Assembly (NCBI GenBank): GCA_018663565.1
Contig: JABJQE010000042.1
Location: forward strand, 1 to 8,259
Length of the DNA stretch: 8,259 nucleotides
DNA from: Phycisphaerae bacterium
Lineage (GTDB): Bacteria; Planctomycetota; Phycisphaerae; Phycisphaerales; SM1A02
Direction: 5' to 3'
Positions 5,161-8,259 of this stretch are shown here, piece after piece. Both the position numbers and the translations under genes were made by a program. Position 1 is the stretch's first letter. Every line of letters begins with the position of its first letter. The notes beneath the pieces are model-generated. The model was given only the letters and a program-made list of their open reading frames with translations, did no database searches and was not told the DNA's origin.

Positions 5161-7146
5161 GTGCATTCTTCCCAAGCTCAACCCGAACTCCAACGAGAGT
5201 GGCTGCTGACCAACGGCCTCGGTGGATATGCGATGGGCACAGCGTGCGGCGCTCCCACTCGGCGATACCACGGACTTCTTGTAGCCGCCGCGACTCCACC
5301 TGTTGATCGAGTGGTCGCGCTCCACGGCACGGTCGACAGCATCATGCTGCCGGGATCCGCCGAAATTCAACTCTCAACATTTCTCTTTGGCGATCAAGCT
5401 TCACTCCATCCGGACGGATGGACCCGACTGCTCTCGTTCTCATGTGATCTAACCTCAGCGATATGGAGATGGAATCTACCAGGCGGCGTCACAGTCTCGA
5501 AAACGCTCTCGCTCAAGTATGGATTCAACGCGTGCGTTATTCAGTGGTGTGCAGAGGGTCTGACTGAGTCGGCGATGCTCCGGGTTCAGCCACTCGTTTT
5601 GCTTCGTGACTTCCACGCATTACAACACACGCCAACAGATGCCGTGACATGCAAACGGTCTGGCCGCACGCTACGTGTGATGCGTGACGATAATGCGCTT
5701 GTCCTCAGGGCATCGTGTGGACGGTGGTCTGGTGAACCACAATGGTGGGAGCGATTCGAATACCCAGTGGAACAAGACCGTGGGTACGACCACGAAGAGT
5801 GCTCGATCGTCGCGTCCACACTTGAGATACCGCTCACTACCGCGCAGCCTCGATTCGAGTTAACCGCCGAGATGGATGCCTTTGTGCCGATCGCTCCCAC
5901 ATCAAATAGACACATGATCCGACCAGTCGACGAGCGTCTCGTCCTCGCCGCGAATCAGTTTGTCGTCGCACGCACATCGTCATCGCCAACGACACCTCGC
6001 ATGTCAATCATCGCGGGCTATCCGTGGTTTGCAGACTGGGGACGCGATGCGATGATCTCGCTGCCTGGGCTACTCATTCAGACAGGTCGACTTGATGATG
6101 CACGCCTCGTCCTGGAGACCTTTGCCGGATCCATCAAGGATGGTCTCATTCCGAATCGATTCGATGACCGTGACCTCCACACAGCACACTACAACACGGC
6201 GGATGCGAGCCTCTGGTTTCTGCACGCGTTGCATGCGTGGATAAAGGCATCTGGCGGATCATCATCACCCGGCGCGGCCGACCTACTGGGCGTCGCGATG
6301 ACAATCATTGATGCGCATCTTGCAGGAAACTGCCCCGGAGTCCGCATTGCCGAAGATGGCCTCATTGAAGCCGGAATCGAAGGCGAGGCGCTGACCTGGA
6401 TGGATGCTCGAATTAACGGCGTTGCTCTCACGCCACGCATCGGTAAGCCTGTCGAGCTCTCGGCGTTGTGGCACAGTGGTCTCCGTCTCATCGCGTCGCT
6501 TCTGGACGATCACAATCAGGGCCGACTGTTAGCGGAAGCCGATCGCACATCCACCTCCTTTGCCGCCTTCTGGAATGACGATCTCCAATGTTGTTACGAC
6601 ATCCTTACCAAGAATGGAAAATCGTGGCACGGCGATGCATCCATTCGCCCAAACCAAATCTTCGCCGTCTCGCTGCCACACTCACCCCTCAGCACCGAAG
6701 CACAACGGTCAGTTGTCGAGACCGTTCGGGAGCACTTGCTCACACCGTACGGCCTCCGGACACTCTCACCAACCGATCCGAACTATCAGCCCCGCTTCGA
6801 GGGCGACATGACCGCGCGCGACACCGCGTATCACAACGGCACCGTGTGGCCATGGCTCATCGGCCCCTGGTGCGACGCCATCGCGCGCACCAGTGAATCA
6901 CGCGAGCAGGCCACGACCGAGATTACCCTGTGCACCGCCCACCTCATCAACTCCCTCGACCACGGATGCATCGGCCAAATCGCCGAAATATACGACGCCG
7001 AAGCCCCCCACCACCCACACGGCTGCCCAGCCCAGGCCTGGTCAGTCGCCGAACTCCTCCGAGCCCGCCAAACTTACACCGCAAACCGGCCAACGGCCGG
7101 TTTATCTCATTGTCACGACAGTACTGACAAAAAAACCTCCTTGTAA
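5161..7146 (+). CDS. Glycogen debranching enzyme (amylo-alpha-1,6-glucosidase, GH133-type)
   Basis: This 661-residue protein has an N-terminal GDE_N-like domain (about 10-240) with EWLLTNGLGGYAMGT and TRRYHGLLVA. The C-terminal (alpha/alpha)6-type catalytic domain (about 260-635) contains GYPWFADWGRDAMISLPGL, GLIPNRF, YNTADASLWF, TWMDAR, ALWHSGLR, IRPNQIFA and YHNGTVWPWLIGPW. The family hydrolyses alpha-1,6-linked glucose at glycogen branch points and releases free glucose, which fits the glucokinase-like gene two positions upstream. There is no signal peptide, so it acts in the cytosol. The start is GTG at 5161, 5 nt after the pgi stop, with no clear Shine-Dalgarno, so translation probably depends on ribosomes finishing pgi. 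The family motif EWLLTNG begins at residue 13, so little N-terminus is missing or extra. The last 20 or so residues, after AELLRARQ, are poorly conserved-looking and are encoded across a terminator-like hairpin. Confidence 0.93.
   Translation: MHSSQAQPELQREWLLTNGLGGYAMGTACGAPTRRYHGLLVAAATPPVDRVVALHGTVDSIMLPGSAEIQLSTFLFGDQASLHPDGWTRLLSFSCDLTSAIWRWNLPGGVTVSKTLSLKYGFNACVIQWCAEGLTESAMLRVQPLVLLRDFHALQHTPTDAVTCKRSGRTLRVMRDDNALVLRASCGRWSGEPQWWERFEYPVEQDRGYDHEECSIVASTLEIPLTTAQPRFELTAEMDAFVPIAPTSNRHMIRPVDERLVLAANQFVVARTSSSPTTPRMSIIAGYPWFADWGRDAMISLPGLLIQTGRLDDARLVLETFAGSIKDGLIPNRFDDRDLHTAHYNTADASLWFLHALHAWIKASGGSSSPGAADLLGVAMTIIDAHLAGNCPGVRIAEDGLIEAGIEGEALTWMDARINGVALTPRIGKPVELSALWHSGLRLIASLLDDHNQGRLLAEADRTSTSFAAFWNDDLQCCYDILTKNGKSWHGDASIRPNQIFAVSLPHSPLSTEAQRSVVETVREHLLTPYGLRTLSPTDPNYQPRFEGDMTARDTAYHNGTVWPWLIGPWCDAIARTSESREQATTEITLCTAHLINSLDHGCIGQIAEIYDAEAPHHPHGCPAQAWSVAELLRARQTYTANRPTAGLSHCHDSTDKKTSL
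7083..7103. terminator. Terminator-like hairpin between convergent genes, possibly bidirectional
   Basis: AAACCGGCC (7083-7091), loop AAC (7092-7094) and GGCCGGTTT (7095-7103) form a perfect 9-bp stem. On the plus strand it is followed by a T-rich but interrupted run (TTTATCTCATT). On the minus strand only the three T of the stem follow, so it is weaker in that direction. It lies between the debranching enzyme (plus) and the porin (minus), but upstream of the debranching enzyme stop at 7144-7146, so it would terminate inside the coding region if fully efficient. Confidence 0.6.
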
Positions 7147-7180
7147 GTCGTTGGCACAGCGAGAGAAGGGATGAATCAAA

Positions 7181-8259
7181 TTAGAAGAGCAGTTGCAACT
7201 GACTGCGGATGAGCCACTGGCCGCTTTCGCCTGCATTGTCTTCTCGCCAGTCGTTGCCGCTTGATACGTAGTCGGCGTGTGGCGCTTCAGTTCCGCCATT
7301 GTTGAGCGTCGAGAACGCGTATCCAAAGTCCGTGGTCCACTTCACACTCTTGCCCGCAAACCAGTTGTTGAAGCCGACAGTCAGTGTGCTGTCATGACCA
7401 GTGCGTTGACCGTTGTTGCTCAAGCTACGGCCGTTGGCATATCTGGCATTCCCTTGGTTATAGCCTTCGATATCGCCGACCTCGTACCGGGCAAAAAGTT
7501 GAGTGTCATCATCGACCATGACGCCACCTTGAACAACGACGCCCCACGCATGATTACTGTCAGGACCTGTAGTAAACGTAGAGCCTTTGTTGTTGGCCCA
7601 CACAAAGGCGCTGTAGAAAGTCCAGCCCTCTCCGCCAACAGAGCCGTCAACCGTCAAGCCAAGGGTGCGGTTGCCATCAAAGCCGCCGTACTCCGTTGAA
7701 GTCACGCTGCGATTACTCCGATTAAACCACTGCGCAGCTGCTCCGACAAATGCATACGAGTCACTCTTACCGTAACCAGTAAATGACTTCCAATCGCTCC
7801 AGCTGCCGTCAAGTCGCCAGTCAGCACGAGCAACGATCGAGGCCACATCATTGCCTAACCCTTGGGCTTGGGTGTTGGCCGAATTTGGCCCGTCAAGATA
7901 CATCGCTCGCCACCAAAATCCATCGCCCTTTGATCCAAGTTCGACTCCCTGGGTCCAGCCGTAGGTGAACTGGTTATTGATCATGGATCGCTCAACCGTA
8001 AGTTGCGCACTGCTCGAGACCAACTCTTCTCGAAGAAAGGGCGCCTTGAACTGGCCGACCTTAAAATACAAGCCGGAGTCGTATGTCTTTGTAAGCCAAG
8101 CATCCTCCACATACATCGTGTTGGAGCTCCCATTGCTTCCTTGGGAGTCTCGCTGGTTCACAATCGAGATCTTATAGGTCCAGCTAGGATCAACAATGTG
8201 GCCTGAGAACTTCACCTTGAGTCGGCGAATTTCGAAGCCGTAGTCATTCGACTGACCGC
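7181..8259 (-). CDS. Porin O/P-family outer-membrane porin, C-terminal part (5' end beyond right edge)
   Basis: The minus-strand frame is open from the window edge to TAA at 7181-7183, giving about 359 residues. An internal GTG at 8215 is not the start, because in-frame coding continues upstream as QSNDYGFEIRRLKVKFSGHI, a typical first-strand region of Porin_O_P (OprP/OprO-like) proteins. Later segments such as VDPSWTYKI, GLYFKVGQFKAPF, SMINNQFTYGW, WWRAMYLDGPN, AQWFN and LFARYEVGD show alternating polar and aromatic residues typical of beta strands. The protein ends LIRSQLQLLF, and the terminal Phe is the usual signal for barrel insertion by BamA. It should be a trimeric 16-stranded pore in the outer membrane. 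OprP itself is phosphate-selective, but specificity here is not readable, and a role in sugar uptake is only suggested by the neighbours. The signal peptide lies outside the window. The gene converges with the debranching enzyme gene, 34 nt away. Confidence 0.85.
   Translation of the reverse strand, partial: GQSNDYGFEIRRLKVKFSGHIVDPSWTYKISIVNQRDSQGSNGSSNTMYVEDAWLTKTYDSGLYFKVGQFKAPFLREELVSSSAQLTVERSMINNQFTYGWTQGVELGSKGDGFWWRAMYLDGPNSANTQAQGLGNDVASIVARADWRLDGSWSDWKSFTGYGKSDSYAFVGAAAQWFNRSNRSVTSTEYGGFDGNRTLGLTVDGSVGGEGWTFYSAFVWANNKGSTFTTGPDSNHAWGVVVQGGVMVDDDTQLFARYEVGDIEGYNQGNARYANGRSLSNNGQRTGHDSTLTVGFNNWFAGKSVKWTTDFGYAFSTLNNGGTEAPHADYVSSGNDWREDNAGESGQWLIRSQLQLLF

Noticed and set aside
7111..7136. 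TGTCA...TGACA inverted repeat next to a run of seven A
   Set aside because: The stem is only 5 bp with a 9-nt loop. The A run is on the wrong side for a plus-strand terminator, and on the minus strand the T run precedes the stem.
7133..7146. AAGGAGG on the minus strand downstream of the porin, resembling a strong ribosome-binding site
   Set aside because: The only nearby ATG is too far away and is followed almost at once by a stop, so no gene follows it.
7190..7201. 12-bp perfect palindrome CAGTTGCAACTG at the end of the porin gene
   Set aside because: It encodes the conserved-looking Gln-Leu-Gln-Leu strand before the terminal Phe and has no T-run or loop, so it is most simply a coding coincidence.
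8213..8215. GTG as the start of the porin
   Set aside because: In-frame coding typical of the family continues upstream to the window edge, so the gene is truncated by the window and does not start here.

Overview
The window is a compact, gene-dense stretch of central carbohydrate metabolism from a Gram-negative bacterium. The outer-membrane porin at the right edge ends in a C-terminal Phe, which implies an outer membrane. The porin O/P-type barrel, the short 6-phosphogluconate dehydrogenase, the small ROK kinase and mid-range GC would fit a planctomycete-like (for example Phycisphaerae-type) bacterium, but that is inferred from family resemblance and was not tested by a search.

Layout. On the minus strand, reading from about 2760 down to 1, lies an apparent operon: an RpiB-transaldolase fusion (2760-1243), a short-type 6-phosphogluconate dehydrogenase gnd (1216-203), and the first 68 codons of glucose-6-phosphate dehydrogenase zwf (206 to beyond the left edge). 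gnd and zwf overlap by ATGA. From the same intergenic region (2761-2867), an apparent plus-strand operon runs the other way: a small ROK-family sugar kinase resembling polyphosphate glucokinase (2868-3533), glucose-6-phosphate isomerase pgi (3530-5155, again an ATGA overlap), and a GH133-type glycogen debranching enzyme (5161-7146). A porin O/P-family gene (7181 to beyond the right edge, minus strand) converges on it. A perfect 9-bp stem hairpin at 7083-7103 lies between the convergent genes, inside the last codons of the debranching enzyme.

Function as a unit. The debranching enzyme releases free glucose from alpha-1,6 branch points, the ROK kinase can make glucose-6-phosphate, and Pgi interconverts it with fructose-6-phosphate. 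On the other strand Zwf and Gnd oxidise glucose-6-phosphate to ribulose-5-phosphate, and the RpiB-Tal fusion isomerises and recycles pentose phosphates. The two divergent operons therefore meet at glucose-6-phosphate.

I see no tRNA, rRNA, CRISPR array, insertion sequence or phage gene, and no sign of an undescribed defence or mobile system. The most unusual items are the RpiB-Tal fusion, the likely split of cofactor use between Zwf and Gnd, the divergent control region, and the hairpin read through by the end of the debranching enzyme gene.
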